A stretch of DNA of 64,000 bases from Chryseobacterium sp. SC28 (GTDB lineage Bacteria; Bacteroidota; Bacteroidia; Flavobacteriales; Weeksellaceae), in contig NZ_QOVY01000001.1 of assembly GCF_003932955.1 (NCBI RefSeq), positions 124,001 to 188,000 on the forward strand, read 5' to 3'. The position numbers and the translations under genes were made by a program. Shown here in pieces: positions 35,138 to 44,353 of this stretch. How positions within the stretch are numbered: position 1 is the first letter of the stretch; each line of letters starts with the position of its first letter. The notes under the pieces are model-generated. The model ran no database searches, was not told where the DNA came from, and was given only the letters and a program-made list of their open reading frames with translations.

Positions 35138-36799
35138 CTAATACGCCGTCTCGTGTACTTTTACCGCTCTTCCGCTTGGGTCGTTGGCATTTTTAAAAGC
35201 TTCATCCCATTCCAATGCAACTGGTGTAGAACAAGCTACTGATGGAACCGAAGGAACACAACTAGCGGCAGAATCACTCGGGAAATGGCTTTCGAAGATC
35301 GTTCTGTATCGGTATTCCTCCTTGCTCATCGGCACGTTGATCGGGAATCTGTGTTTCGCATTCGCCATCATTTCGTCCGTCACTTCATCTTCAGCCACTT
35401 GCTTCAAAGTATCGATCCAGGAGTAGCCCACGCCGTCGCTGAACTGCTCTTTCTGTCTCCAGACAATACTTTCCGGCAATAAGTCTTCAAAAGCTTTTCT
35501 AAGAACCCATTTCTCCATTCTTTCCGGGGTGATCATTTTGTCTTTCGGATTGATGCTCATCGCGATGTCCATAAATTCTTTGTCCAGGAAAGGCACCCGG
35601 CCTTCGATGCCCCAAGCCATCAGAGATTTGTTGGCACGCAGGCAATCATAAAGATGCAGTTTGCCCAATTTTCTTACAGTTTCCTCGTGAAAAGCCTGTG
35701 CCGACGGCGCTTTGTGGAAATAAAGATAGCCTCCGAACAATTCGTCGGAACCTTCGCCGGAAAGTACCATTTTGATGCCCATAGACTTGATGACTCTTGC
35801 GAGAAGATACATCGGAGTAGAGGCGCGTACAGTAGTGACGTCGTAGGTTTCCAAATGATAGATCACATCGTTGATTGCATCCAGACCTTCTTGAACGGTG
35901 TATTTGACTTCGTGATGCACCGATCCGATATGATCTGCCGCCTTTCGCGCTGCTGCCAGATCGGGAGATCCTTCCAGCCCGACCGCAAAACTGTGCAATC
36001 TCGGATACCAAGCTTCCTGCGTATCGCCACTCTCGATTCTTTGTCTTGCATATTTTGCTGTTACAGCTGCGATTATTGATGAATCCAAACCGCCCGAAAG
36101 CAAAACGCCGTAAGGAACGTCGCTCATCAATTGTCTGTGAACTGCTTCTTCCAATCCTTTTCTGATGGCCGCGATGTCGGTTTCGTTGTTTTTTACATTA
36201 TCAAATTCCGCCCACTCACGTTTGTACCATTGCTGCAGTTGCTGCCCGTCTTTGCTGTAAAGGAAATGTCCCGGCAAAAATTCTTCAATTTTGTTGCAAA
36301 CACCTTCCAGAGCTTTTAATTCAGATGCAACATAGAAACTTCCGGTTTTGTCCCAGCCCATATAAAGCGGCACAATTCCCATATGGTCTCTGCCGATGAG
36401 GTAGGCATCATTTTCTTCGTCATAAAGAGCAAAAGCGAAAATGCCGTTGAGTTTTTCCAAGAAATTTTTTCCATCTCTTCTGTACAAAGCCAAGATGACC
36501 TCGCAGTCCGATTGGGTGAGGAATTCGTAATCCGGAAATTCTGATCGCAGTTCTTGATGGTTGTATATTTCTCCGTTCACGGCCAATGCCACTTTTTTAT
36601 CCTTTGTGAACAGCGGCTGTTTGCCCGATGTCGGATCTACAATCGCCAGCCGCTCGTGGGAGAAGATGACGTGGTCGTGCTGATATATCCCCGACCAGTC
36701 GGGACCGCGGTGTCGTATTTTTTTCGACATTTCCAAGACTTGGGGTCTTATGGTTTCATTTTTTTGTTTGATGTCAAACACGCATACAATTCCACACAT
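35138..36799 (-). CDS. asnB: Asparagine synthase B (glutamine-hydrolysing)
   Basis: Makes asparagine from aspartate, ATP and glutamine. The N-terminal glutaminase domain starts MCGIVCVFD, so Cys2 is the nucleophile, and includes RHRGPDWSGIY and LAVNGEIYNHQELR. The synthetase domain has the pyrophosphate loop VLLSGGLDSSIIAA and SGEGSDELFGGYLYFH. At 553 aa it matches E. coli AsnB length. It is monocistronic here, with a -7 box 32 bases upstream. Confidence 0.96.
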   Translation of the reverse strand: MCGIVCVFDIKQKNETIRPQVLEMSKKIRHRGPDWSGIYQHDHVIFSHERLAIVDPTSGKQPLFTKDKKVALAVNGEIYNHQELRSEFPDYEFLTQSDCEVILALYRRDGKNFLEKLNGIFAFALYDEENDAYLIGRDHMGIVPLYMGWDKTGSFYVASELKALEGVCNKIEEFLPGHFLYSKDGQQLQQWYKREWAEFDNVKNNETDIAAIRKGLEEAVHRQLMSDVPYGVLLSGGLDSSIIAAVTAKYARQRIESGDTQEAWYPRLHSFAVGLEGSPDLAAARKAADHIGSVHHEVKYTVQEGLDAINDVIYHLETYDVTTVRASTPMYLLARVIKSMGIKMVLSGEGSDELFGGYLYFHKAPSAQAFHEETVRKLGKLHLYDCLRANKSLMAWGIEGRVPFLDKEFMDIAMSINPKDKMITPERMEKWVLRKAFEDLLPESIVWRQKEQFSDGVGYSWIDTLKQVAEDEVTDEMMANAKHRFPINVPMSKEEYRYRTIFESHFPSDSAASCVPSVPSVACSTPVALEWDEAFKNANDPSGRAVKVHETAY

Positions 36800-36830
36800 T
36801 ATTCTTTTATTTTTGATTAAAATTATATTG

Positions 36831-36838
36831 CAAAATTA
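36831..36838 (-). promoter_or_regulatory. -7 box for asnB
   Basis: TAATTTTG on the minus strand, a perfect TAnnTTTG, 31 bases upstream of the asnB ATG. The flank is very AT-rich and no -33 box is evident. Confidence 0.4.
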
Positions 36839-37112
36839 GAATTCATTATTTAAAAATAAAATTAATTTTGATTTATATTTAAAATATTTTATTAAAATAA
36901 TTAAATATATGAATAATTTCCCGAAATTAATCTCAGTTCAACCATTCTGCTTAAAATTTTTTAGAAACGCCGAATTTTTCCTTTTATCATTAAGGATGTC
37001 CGGCCGTGCAATGGACAAAGATTGAGCATTTATGACCAGTAGCCAAAATGTCGTTTTTAAAATAATTTTGAAACAATTATCAGAATAGTACGATTTTTGC
37101 TACCAAAATTGA
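36839..37112 (+). other. Intergenic stretch upstream of two orphan terminators
   Basis: No coding gene is supported between divergent asnB and purA. Plus-strand TAATTTTG boxes occur at 36863-36870 and 37063-37070. The 13-mer ATTGAGCATTTAT occurs at about 37022-37034 and again at about 37133-37145, inside the first downstream hairpin. Because two terminator-like hairpins follow on the plus strand, some of this stretch may be transcribed as a small RNA. Confidence 0.35.
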
Positions 37113-37156
37113 TTATAAATGCGCAGTAGGACTATTGAGCATTTATAATTTTTTTT
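37113..37156 (+). terminator. Orphan terminator-like hairpin
   Basis: TTATAAATGC (37113-37122) pairs perfectly with GCATTTATAA (37139-37148), 16-base loop, followed by eight T. No coding gene precedes it on this strand. Confidence 0.6.
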
Positions 37157-37173
37157 CATCATTTGTGTTTTTG

Positions 37174-37205
37174 CCCTCTTACTTTCATTGGTAAGAGGGT
37201 TTTTT
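37174..37205 (+). terminator. Strong orphan intrinsic terminator upstream of purA
   Basis: CCCTCTTAC (37174-37182), 8-base loop, GTAAGAGGG (37191-37199), then TTTTTT. It is a textbook plus-strand terminator 69 bases before purA, with no plus-strand gene before it. It either ends a small RNA or attenuates purA. Confidence 0.8.
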
Positions 37206-37274
37206 GTGCCGCCAATTTTGCCAGCCAATTTTTAAAATTTAACTTTGCCGATGAATCTAAAATAAGTAAAAAAT

Positions 37275-38561
37275 ATGTCAACTTACGTCGTTGTCGGTCT
37301 TCAGTATGGGGACGAAGGAAAGGGAAAAATCACAGATGTTTTGTCGGCCAAATCAGATTATGTCGTTCGTTTTCAGGGCGGAGACAATGCCGGTCACACC
37401 GTTTATGTAGGCGATGAAAAATTCGTGTTGCACCTTTTGCCTTCCGGCGTTCTCCAATGCAAAGGCAAATGCATCATCGCAAACGGCGTGGTGGTAAATC
37501 CGAAAGCTTTTGTGAAAGAAATCAATCAAATCGAAAGCAAAGGAATGCGCACAGACCACGTCTTCATCAGCAGAAGAGCCCACGTGATAATGCCATACCA
37601 TATTCTCCTTGATACCTACAGAGAAGAAGAGCAAGGCGGCACTCAACTCGGCACGACGAAAAAAGGAATTGGCCCTTGCTACGAAGACAAGATTGCCAGA
37701 GTCGGCATCCGGATGATTGATCTTTTGAATCCCGAAGTGTTGCGCGAAAAAATAGAGAAAAATCTTAAAACCAAAAATTCACTGTTCGAAAAATACTTCG
37801 AGAAACCCACTCTGGATGTCGAGGAGATCTATCAAGAGTTTATCGCCCTCGGCGAGCTGCTGAAAGACCGAATCGTGGATACAGAGCTGGAACTGAACGA
37901 AGCAATAAAGGAAGGAAAAAATATTCTTTTTGAAGGCGCTCAGGCTTTGATGCTGGACATCGATTTTGGGACTTATCCTTTCGTCACTTCGTCTTCGCCC
38001 TCTACAGGCGGCGTTTGCACGGGCGCAGGGGTTCCGCCGACGGCGCTGCAAAATCTGATTGGCGTTGCCAAAGCCTATACCACGAGGGTAGGAAACGGGC
38101 CTTTCCCAACGGAATTGGATGATGAGTTGGGAGAGAAAATCAGGCAAATCGGCGCCGAGTTTGGAGCCACTACCGGCAGACCAAGAAGAACCGGCTGGCT
38201 GGATTTGGTCTCCCTGAAACACGCCTGTATGATCAACGGAATCAATAATTTGGTGATCACAAAATTGGATGTTCTCACAGGAATTCACCCTTTGAAAATC
38301 GCAACGAAATACAAAACCGAAGACGGAAAAATAATTGATTATTTCACGTCGTCCACCACCAAACTGAACGATTATGAGCCTCAGTATGAAGAATTGGAAG
38401 GCTGGGACGAGGACATCAGCAATGCCCGAACTTACGAAGAACTACCTCCCAACGCCAAAAAATATATTGAATTCATAGAAGAGCATTTGGGAATCAACGT
38501 TTATTTGGTATCTGTAGGGCCGGAGCGTTCGCAAAATATCATCAGAAAAGAACTTTTCTAA
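37275..38561 (+). CDS. purA: Adenylosuccinate synthetase
   Basis: Makes adenylosuccinate from IMP, aspartate and GTP, the first committed step to AMP. The 428-residue protein begins STYVVVGLQYGDEGKGKITD, the GTP-binding and catalytic loop with the catalytic Asp. GGDNAGHTVYVGDEKF, GIGPCYEDKIARVGIR, GTYPFVTSSSP and TTGRPRRTGWLDL (the aspartate-binding and IMP-binding segments) are present. ATG at 37275 is the only sensible start. A terminator follows. Confidence 0.97.
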   Translation: MSTYVVVGLQYGDEGKGKITDVLSAKSDYVVRFQGGDNAGHTVYVGDEKFVLHLLPSGVLQCKGKCIIANGVVVNPKAFVKEINQIESKGMRTDHVFISRRAHVIMPYHILLDTYREEEQGGTQLGTTKKGIGPCYEDKIARVGIRMIDLLNPEVLREKIEKNLKTKNSLFEKYFEKPTLDVEEIYQEFIALGELLKDRIVDTELELNEAIKEGKNILFEGAQALMLDIDFGTYPFVTSSSPSTGGVCTGAGVPPTALQNLIGVAKAYTTRVGNGPFPTELDDELGEKIRQIGAEFGATTGRPRRTGWLDLVSLKHACMINGINNLVITKLDVLTGIHPLKIATKYKTEDGKIIDYFTSSTTKLNDYEPQYEELEGWDEDISNARTYEELPPNAKKYIEFIEEHLGINVYLVSVGPERSQNIIRKELF

Positions 38562-38574
38562 ACACTCTTAAGAC

Positions 38575-38603
38575 AAACTTTCTCCTAGCCGGGAAAGTTT
38601 TTT
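38575..38603 (+). terminator. Intrinsic terminator of purA
   Basis: AACTTTC (38576-38582) pairs with GAAAGTT (38593-38599), extended by inner wobble pairs, then TTTTTTG. It lies 15 bases after the purA stop codon. Confidence 0.8.
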
Positions 38604-38693
38604 GTTTATCAAACTTTGATGATGGATTTTTCTTTTGGAATAAAAATTGAATAGGTAAGATATTAATTCACTTTCGGTGGAAAATTGAACATC

Positions 38694-39242
38694 ATGAAAA
38701 ATTTATTCTTATTAGGATTTGCAGCGATGCTTACTTTTTCCTCTTGTAACAAAGATGAAAAAGTCCAAACTGCTTCCCTCGAACAGCAAAAATTAGATTA
38801 TCAAGCAAGACAAATCGCTCTCGAAAAACAAAAATTGGCGATTGAAAAAGAAAAAATAAACTTTGAAAAGCAAAAAGACAGCCTCGAAAAAGTAGCACAA
38901 GAAAAAGAAGCTGAAAGAAAAGCACAAGCGGCGCCGGTAGCTAAAAAATCCAGCTCTGCGGGAAGCTCTTCTTCGGGAAGTTCCGGCGGAGGATCAGCTT
39001 CTGGGACAACCGCTTCCAGTTCTGGATCCAGCAGTTCCTCTGGCACTACAACGGCTAAGAAAGAAGGATGGAGCAGCGCCGCGAAAGGTACTGTAATCGG
39101 CACAGTTGGTGGCGCTGCCGCCGGCGCCATTATCTCCAAGAAAAATCCCGGTCTGGGCGCAGTCATTGGCGGTGTGGCCGGTGGCGCCACAGGCTATACC
39201 ATTGGGCGCTCCAACGACAAAAAGACAGGACGGGTAGAATAA
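38694..39242 (+). CDS. Lipoprotein with coiled coil and glycine-zipper (YMGG-like) tail
   Basis: A 182-residue lipoprotein: signal peptide MKNLFLLGFAAMLTFSSC with the lipobox Cys at 18. Residues about 30-80 are a charged Gln/Lys/Glu-rich coiled coil (LEKQKLAIEKEKINFEKQKD), then a Ser/Gly linker (about 87-122), then a glycine-zipper (TVIGTVGGAAAGAIISK, AVIGGVAGGATGYTIGR) able to form a membrane hairpin. It probably spans from a lipid anchor to a membrane. No function is known. I use the ATG at 38694; an upstream TTG at 38685 is less likely. Confidence 0.8.
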   Translation: MKNLFLLGFAAMLTFSSCNKDEKVQTASLEQQKLDYQARQIALEKQKLAIEKEKINFEKQKDSLEKVAQEKEAERKAQAAPVAKKSSSAGSSSSGSSGGGSASGTTASSSGSSSSSGTTTAKKEGWSSAAKGTVIGTVGGAAAGAIISKKNPGLGAVIGGVAGGATGYTIGRSNDKKTGRVE

Positions 39243-39271
39243 CTTTTCTCCACATATCTTATTAGACAAAG

Positions 39272-39303
39272 AAAGATTGCTTATTTTTAAGCAATCTTTT
39301 TTT
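39272..39303 (+). terminator. Intrinsic terminator abutting the next start codon
   Basis: AAGATTGCTT (39273-39282), 6-base loop, AAGCAATCTT (39289-39298), then an unbroken T run to 39303. The next gene's ATG begins at 39304, immediately after the T run. Confidence 0.85.
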
Positions 39304-40908
39304 ATGCTGTCGATTCTGCCAACTATTTTCGTTTTGCTTGTTGTTAATTTCGGAAACGGAATCATCATCAGAAATGTGCTGCAAATCAAGAATCCGGGCT
39401 TTGTTTTGACCTCATTTTTAGGAATAATGGGCATTACTATTTTGGAAACGATCGTCGCATTTTTCTTTCCATTAACTATTTTTGCGGAAGTCGCCATCGC
39501 ATGCACCGGAGTTCTGGGCTTCGGGTGGTTTTTGAAGCGTGAAAAATTCTCTCAGTTCAAGATAAATTTTGATTTTTGGTTTTACTTCTTTTTAGGTGTC
39601 ATCATTTTTGCTGCGTCATTTTCGCCATATCTTTTTGATCATTACAGCTATTACGTGCCAACGATTTCTTATTTGAGAGACTTTGGTTTTGTGAAAGGCA
39701 TTTCCAACTTAGATTTGTTGCTTGGTCAAAGTTCTTTTTGGCATATCTATCAGACTGGTTTTTCGCACATTATCGATCCTTTTTTGAAGATCAATTCCTA
39801 TTTATCGGTCCTTTTTTTGATTTATATTTATGAAAAAAAGCAACTCTTTTTGCTCATTTTTCTACCAATCTTTTTACTTTTTGTTCAGCAGCCCAGTCCC
39901 GATTTGCCGATTTTAATCCTCAGTTTGATTGTCATTAATGAACTAATCGCCGGAAGAGAAAATCCGATACTTTTATATTTGTCATTATTCGCTGTGTGTG
40001 TGAAACCGATTGTTTTTTGGTTGCCACTTTTTGTGATTTTAAACAACTTTGGACAGAAAAAAATCATTTTCAAGGCCATTATTCCGGTTTTTATTTTTGG
40101 ATTTTTAGTTATAATGAAAAATCTCTGGCTGTTTGGATTTCCGATATTTCCTGTTGCCGTCTTCGATTTCAATCTACCTTGGAAACCGAGTCATGAGATT
40201 TTGACTTATTCATCGCAGATCGGGCAGATGAAATCTTATGATATGAAATACTCCTACCAGCAAATTTCCGGATTTAATATTTTTGATAAAATATTTCATT
40301 GGTTTACAATCGGTTACAAATCCGTCTTCAATGTTGGGATTCTCATTTCGTTGTCAATCGTGGGATTTTTCGCATTTAGCAAGAAAAGCCGTTTTTATTA
40401 TTTTTTATTTATTTGTTTAATCATCAAATTTATTTTGATTGTTTCATTTTCTGCGCAATATCGGTTTTTCTTGGATGTTTATATTGTGGCTATGTTTTTA
40501 CTTTTCAAAAATTTAGCTGCATCGAAGTCCATTTTTGCCACGCTGCTTCTCTCCATTATTATTTTGATGATGTTCATTTTTCCCGGATCTTTCAAAAATA
40601 AATTTCACTCAGGAAGTTGGATGTTTGGTTTCCATTGGTCACAATTCATCAAACCAAAAGAATCCGCATCCGAAAAAGCACAATCGTTTCAATTAGGAAA
40701 TCTTAAATTCCAAACCACCAAAGGCTTGATTTATAAAAATTCCTTTCCCACAATTCCGCTTTATTGGTTGAAAATCTATCAATATTATCACATCTTTCCG
40801 CAGTATTCCAATGGTGGATTGATTCAGAAAAATCTGAACGAAGGCGAAATAAAGGAATTGGAGAAGATCATCTCACAAACCGAAAAACAGCATTCCCAAA
40901 TCCCCTAA
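39304..40908 (+). CDS. Polytopic membrane protein, GT-C-like (LIC_10190-type), function unknown
   Basis: A 534-residue inner-membrane protein, very rich in Phe, Ile and Leu, with about 11-13 hydrophobic segments. Between segments it has soluble loops such as SPYLFDHYSYYVPTISYLRD and, at the C-terminus, a polar tail ending EKQHSQIP. The layout (long first loop with Asp/His after early TM segments, dense TM bundle, soluble tail) recalls GT-C glycosyltransferases and the LIC_10190 membrane family, but I cannot point to a catalytic motif. The ATG directly follows a terminator U-tract, so its own promoter or read-through is unclear. Confidence 0.6.
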   Translation: MLSILPTIFVLLVVNFGNGIIIRNVLQIKNPGFVLTSFLGIMGITILETIVAFFFPLTIFAEVAIACTGVLGFGWFLKREKFSQFKINFDFWFYFFLGVIIFAASFSPYLFDHYSYYVPTISYLRDFGFVKGISNLDLLLGQSSFWHIYQTGFSHIIDPFLKINSYLSVLFLIYIYEKKQLFLLIFLPIFLLFVQQPSPDLPILILSLIVINELIAGRENPILLYLSLFAVCVKPIVFWLPLFVILNNFGQKKIIFKAIIPVFIFGFLVIMKNLWLFGFPIFPVAVFDFNLPWKPSHEILTYSSQIGQMKSYDMKYSYQQISGFNIFDKIFHWFTIGYKSVFNVGILISLSIVGFFAFSKKSRFYYFLFICLIIKFILIVSFSAQYRFFLDVYIVAMFLLFKNLAASKSIFATLLLSIIILMMFIFPGSFKNKFHSGSWMFGFHWSQFIKPKESASEKAQSFQLGNLKFQTTKGLIYKNSFPTIPLYWLKIYQYYHIFPQYSNGGLIQKNLNEGEIKELEKIISQTEKQHSQIP

Positions 40909-40979
40909 TTTTTCATTATCTTTGAGTTTAAAGTTTGAAACCGATTTCAAGATTCATTTTTAATTATTAGCCCATCGAA

Positions 40980-42002
40980 ATGCCCGATTTTTTACATCCA
41001 GATAAGGAAAACTACTCCGACGACGATTTGATTCAGGAAGAAAAAATTCGTCCGCAGACATTTAGAGATTTTGCCGGACAAAGAAAGACGCTGGACAACT
41101 TGGAAGTTTTTGTGGCTGCCGCGAAAAATCGGGGTGGCGCTTTGGATCACGTTCTGTTGCACGGCCCGCCGGGCTTGGGAAAAACAACTTTGGCGCACAT
41201 CATTGCGAATGAACTCGGCGTAGGATGCAAAATAACGTCCGGTCCCGTTCTGGACAAACCCGGAAGTTTAGCAGGACTGCTGACCAATCTGGAAGAAAAT
41301 GATGTGCTTTTCATAGATGAAATCCACCGCCTGTCGCCGATTGTAGAAGAATATCTCTATTCAGCAATGGAAGATTACAAGATTGATATTATGCTGGAAA
41401 GTGGCCCCAATGCGCGATCGGTACAAATTGGACTGAATCCATTCACCTTGGTGGGAGCCACCACAAGAAGCGGAATGCTTACCAAACCGATGCTCGCGAG
41501 ATTCGGGATTCAATCGAGATTGGAATACTATACGATAGAACTACTCGGGATGATTATCGAACGAAGCGCCAGGGTTTTGGGCGTCAAAATCTATGAAGAT
41601 GCTGCGCTGGAAATCGCGAGAAGAAGCCGTGGAACGCCTAGAATTGCCAATGCGCTTTTGCGCCGGGTTCGGGATTTTGCCGAGATCAAAGGCAATGGCG
41701 AAATCGAAATTGAAATCACAAAATTTGCTTTAAATTCTCTAAACGTCGATGAATTTGGCTTGGACGATATGGATAATAAAATCATGCGGGTAATGATTGA
41801 GAATTTCCGTGGAAAACCTGTTGGAATATCGGCTTTGGCCACTTCTATTGCAGAGAATCCCGAGACGATAGAAGAAGTTTATGAACCGTTTTTGATCCAA
41901 GAAGGGTTCATTATCCGCACGCCACGCGGAAGGGAAGTGACCGAAAAAGCCTACAAGCATTTGGGAATCGCTAGGCCTAAGAATTTGGGAGAATTATTTT
42001 AA
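40980..42002 (+). CDS. ruvB: Holliday junction branch-migration helicase RuvB
   Basis: AAA+ motor that drives Holliday-junction migration with RuvA. The 340-residue protein shows the Walker A loop [16 protein letters not shown], Walker [12 protein letters not shown], sensor [10 protein letters not shown] and the arginine finger region [13 protein letters not shown]. The C-terminal winged helix ends [20 protein letters not shown]. Length and layout are standard. ruvA and ruvC are not adjacent, as is common in Bacteroidota. Confidence 0.97.
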   Translation: MPDFLHPDKENYSDDDLIQEEKIRPQTFRDFAGQRKTLDNLEVFVAAAKNRGGALDHVLLHGPPGLGKTTLAHIIANELGVGCKITSGPVLDKPGSLAGLLTNLEENDVLFIDEIHRLSPIVEEYLYSAMEDYKIDIMLESGPNARSVQIGLNPFTLVGATTRSGMLTKPMLARFGIQSRLEYYTIELLGMIIERSARVLGVKIYEDAALEIARRSRGTPRIANALLRRVRDFAEIKGNGEIEIEITKFALNSLNVDEFGLDDMDNKIMRVMIENFRGKPVGISALATSIAENPETIEEVYEPFLIQEGFIIRTPRGREVTEKAYKHLGIARPKNLGELF

Positions 42003-42049
42003 GTCGAAATTTCAAAGAAAAAATGATCGGCAGTTTTTGAAAAAACCAC

Positions 42050-43024
42050 ATGGAAAGTATGAAAATAATAGTAACTTTTGTCACAGAACCTCGGCAAAGA
42101 CAATGGATGGAAGAATTTTTTAAATCAAAAGCAGAAATTGAGTTTTTGGAAGATTATCCGTCCGAAAAGAGATCCGACATCATTTCTGAAGGCGATGTTT
42201 TGTTAGCTTGGAATCCCGAGAAAGAAGGGCTTTATGATTTAGACGCCAATATGTACGGTAATATCCGGTTTATTCAGCTTTTATCTGCCGGCTACGATCA
42301 TATCAATCTGGATATTTTTCCGAAAAAAACAAAAATAGCGGCCAATCAAGGCGCTTATGCAGAGCCGATGGCCGAGCATTCCGTCGCTATGATGCTGGCA
42401 CTGAGCAAAAAATTATGGATCTATCACAACGAAATGTCCACGGGCGCTTTTAAACAAACAGAAAGTGTGACAAAATCTATAAAAGGTTCGGTGCTCGGAA
42501 TTGTGGGCTTTGGCTCGATCGGGAAACGAACCGCAGACTTATTAAGACCTTTTGGTGTAAAAATCCTGGCAATCAACACGTCGGGGAAAACCACCGAAGA
42601 AGTCGAATTTGTAGGTGTTTTGAAGGATCTGGATTTTGTCCTGAAAAGTTCTGATATGCTTCTGCTTTCTTGTCCTCTGACCGAGGAAACCCACAATCTG
42701 ATAACGAAGCAAAAGCTGGAACTGATGAAAGACGATGCGGTGCTGATAAATGTGGCGCGGGGATCAATCATCAACCAAAAAGATCTGTACGACCATCTAA
42801 AAAACCATCCGAATTTTTATGCCGGGATCGATGCTTGGTGGGTAGAACCTTTTAAATATGGAAAATTTGAAATAGAACATCCCTTTTTCGACCTACCAAA
42901 CTTACTTGGCTCGCCACATAATTCGGCAATGGTAAAAGATTCTATAAACCTAGGAACCCAAAAAGCAGCTTATAATGTGGAGCGTTTTTTAAATAATGAA
43001 AGCATTGAGGGATTAATAAATTAA
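42050..43024 (+). CDS. D-2-hydroxyacid dehydrogenase (NAD-dependent)
   Basis: A 324-residue cytosolic oxidoreductase reducing a 2-ketoacid to a D-2-hydroxyacid, or the reverse. The Rossmann motif GIVGFGSIGKRTADLLRPFG is clear. Catalytic residues are the Arg in INVARGSIIN, the Glu in AWWVEP and the His in GSPHNSAM. The N-terminal catalytic domain has FIQLLSAGYDHINLD. The exact substrate is unknown. ATG at 42050 gives MESMKIIV; the ATG at 42059 (MKIIVTF) is an equally good start. It follows ruvB by 47 bases. Confidence 0.87.
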   Translation: MESMKIIVTFVTEPRQRQWMEEFFKSKAEIEFLEDYPSEKRSDIISEGDVLLAWNPEKEGLYDLDANMYGNIRFIQLLSAGYDHINLDIFPKKTKIAANQGAYAEPMAEHSVAMMLALSKKLWIYHNEMSTGAFKQTESVTKSIKGSVLGIVGFGSIGKRTADLLRPFGVKILAINTSGKTTEEVEFVGVLKDLDFVLKSSDMLLLSCPLTEETHNLITKQKLELMKDDAVLINVARGSIINQKDLYDHLKNHPNFYAGIDAWWVEPFKYGKFEIEHPFFDLPNLLGSPHNSAMVKDSINLGTQKAAYNVERFLNNESIEGLIN

Positions 43025-43147
43025 ATGGGCTTTTTTATTAAGGAAAGGTTTAGGTGTCTGCTCGGGGTTTAAATAGTCGTTTAGATTCTGCGGTTGGGTT
43101 TTGTGTTGAAAAATTGTACAAATAGTTGCGCAGTTTCAAATGGCAAC

Positions 43148-43189
43148 AAAAATTTCTCTTCTGAATTTGAGAAATTTTTTGTAATTTTG
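43148..43189 (+). promoter_or_regulatory. rpmI-rplT promoter overlapped by a perfect inverted repeat
   Basis: AAAAATTTCTC (43148-43158) pairs perfectly with GAGAAATTTTT (43169-43179) across 10 bases. One base later comes the perfect -7 box TAATTTTG (43182-43189). The hairpin plus T run could terminate the upstream dehydrogenase transcript, and as DNA it occupies the -33 region of the ribosomal promoter. The predicted leader before rpmI is about 75 bases. Confidence 0.6.
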
Positions 43190-43271
43190 CAGCCTATTAT
43201 TCCAGAATCTCTAATATCTAATAATAGATCTGCCAACAGCTATTGATAACAAAAACATAAAAAGCAAAACA

Positions 43272-43469
43272 ATGCCAAAATTAAAAACGAAATCGGGTGC
43301 TAAAAAGCGTTTTGCTCTTACCGGAACCGGAAAGATCAAAAGAAAAGGAGCTTTCAAAAGCCACATCTTGACGAAAAAAGAAACAAAGCAGAAGAGAAAT
43401 CTGACGCAGACGTCTTACGTCGCAGAGGTGGACAAAAAAAGCGTACTGCGCCAATTAGCGTTAAAGTAG
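43272..43469 (+). CDS. rpmI: 50S ribosomal protein L35
   Basis: A 65-residue, strongly basic ribosomal protein. [20 protein letters not shown] and [19 protein letters not shown] are the L35 signature. It is followed by rplT 119 bases later. infC, the usual upstream partner, is not here, so the pair has its own promoter in this genome. Confidence 0.97.
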   Translation: MPKLKTKSGAKKRFALTGTGKIKRKGAFKSHILTKKETKQKRNLTQTSYVAEVDKKSVLRQLALK

Positions 43470-43588
43470 TTTTTTATAAATCATTTCGGTTTATAAGAAT
43501 TAGAACAATTCAAAAATTTAACCCTGAGTTGGAGCTCCAAAGAATGCTGAAACATAGCATCGCACAATTCAAAAAAACATTTTAAAAT

Positions 43589-43933
43589 ATGCCAAGATCA
43601 GTCAATTCTGTAGCGTCTAGAGCGCGAAGAAAAAAAGTATTAAAAAAGGCCAAAGGTTTTTACGGTAGAAGAAAAAACGTTTGGACAGTAGCAAAAAATG
43701 CGGTAGAAAAAGCAATGCAATATGCCTACCGCGGCCGAAAAGAGAAAAAGAGAAGTTTCCGAAGTCTTTGGGTAATGCGTATCAACGCAGGAGCCCGGGA
43801 GAACGGCCTTACTTACTCCCAATTGATTGGAGGCTTGAAGAAAAACAACATCGAGCTCAACAGAAAAGTTCTTGCAGATCTTGCAATGAACCATCCTGAA
43901 GCCTTCAAAGCGGTGGTAGACTTAGTAAAATAA
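43589..43933 (+). CDS. rplT: 50S ribosomal protein L20
   Basis: A 114-residue basic protein that binds 23S rRNA early in large-subunit assembly. [35 protein letters not shown] and the C-terminal [20 protein letters not shown] are characteristic, as is ending near DLVK. In many bacteria L20 represses its own operon by binding a leader; no clear leader mimic was recognised here. Confidence 0.97.
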   Translation: MPRSVNSVASRARRKKVLKKAKGFYGRRKNVWTVAKNAVEKAMQYAYRGRKEKKRSFRSLWVMRINAGARENGLTYSQLIGGLKKNNIELNRKVLADLAMNHPEAFKAVVDLVK

Positions 43934-43958
43934 TTACAAATCTTTGTTATCAATGTAA

Positions 43959-43987
43959 AATCCTGAGAAATTTCTCAGGATTTTTTT
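43959..43987 (+). terminator. Intrinsic terminator of rpmI-rplT
   Basis: AATCCTGAGAAA (43959-43970) followed directly by its perfect complement TTTCTCAGGATT (43971-43982) and a T run to 43987. Confidence 0.9.
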
Positions 43988-44038
43988 GCGTTAGGCTAAC
44001 TACAATATGATAGTTTGGACTATTTTAAAGTGATTCAG

Positions 44039-44341
44039 TCACACGATTTCCGAACTGAGCCCTCTGTTTAGCAATTTCTGATGCATCGGTTTTAGTTTTT
44101 CCAGGGCGCCAGTTTTTACGGTACATTTTCCTTTGTAATGAACCAGCATCGTGCATTGCTCGGCCTGTTCCAAGGTATGCTCGCAAATCTCCATAAGGCA
44201 CATAATCACGAAATCAAAAGTGTTGACATCGTCATTATGGAGAACCAGTTTATAAACTTCATCTTCCAACTCCAAGGTCAGAATATCCTCCTCGTACCGC
44301 CGTTTCGGCTCGTCATAGCTTTTAATATGGTTTTTCATCAC
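44039..44341 (-). CDS. clpS: ATP-dependent Clp protease adaptor ClpS
   Basis: Delivers N-degron proteins to ClpAP/ClpCP. The 100-residue protein has the ligand-pocket block LVLHNDDVNTFDFVI and the later VHYKGKCTVKTG with the binding-pocket His. The first 25 residues form the flexible N-terminal extension. It starts 12 bases after the stop codon of the CNNM/CorC gene, so the two are co-transcribed. Confidence 0.93.
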   Translation of the reverse strand: MMKNHIKSYDEPKRRYEEDILTLELEDEVYKLVLHNDDVNTFDFVIMCLMEICEHTLEQAEQCTMLVHYKGKCTVKTGALEKLKPMHQKLLNRGLSSEIV

Positions 44342-44353
44342 AATAAATTTTAA

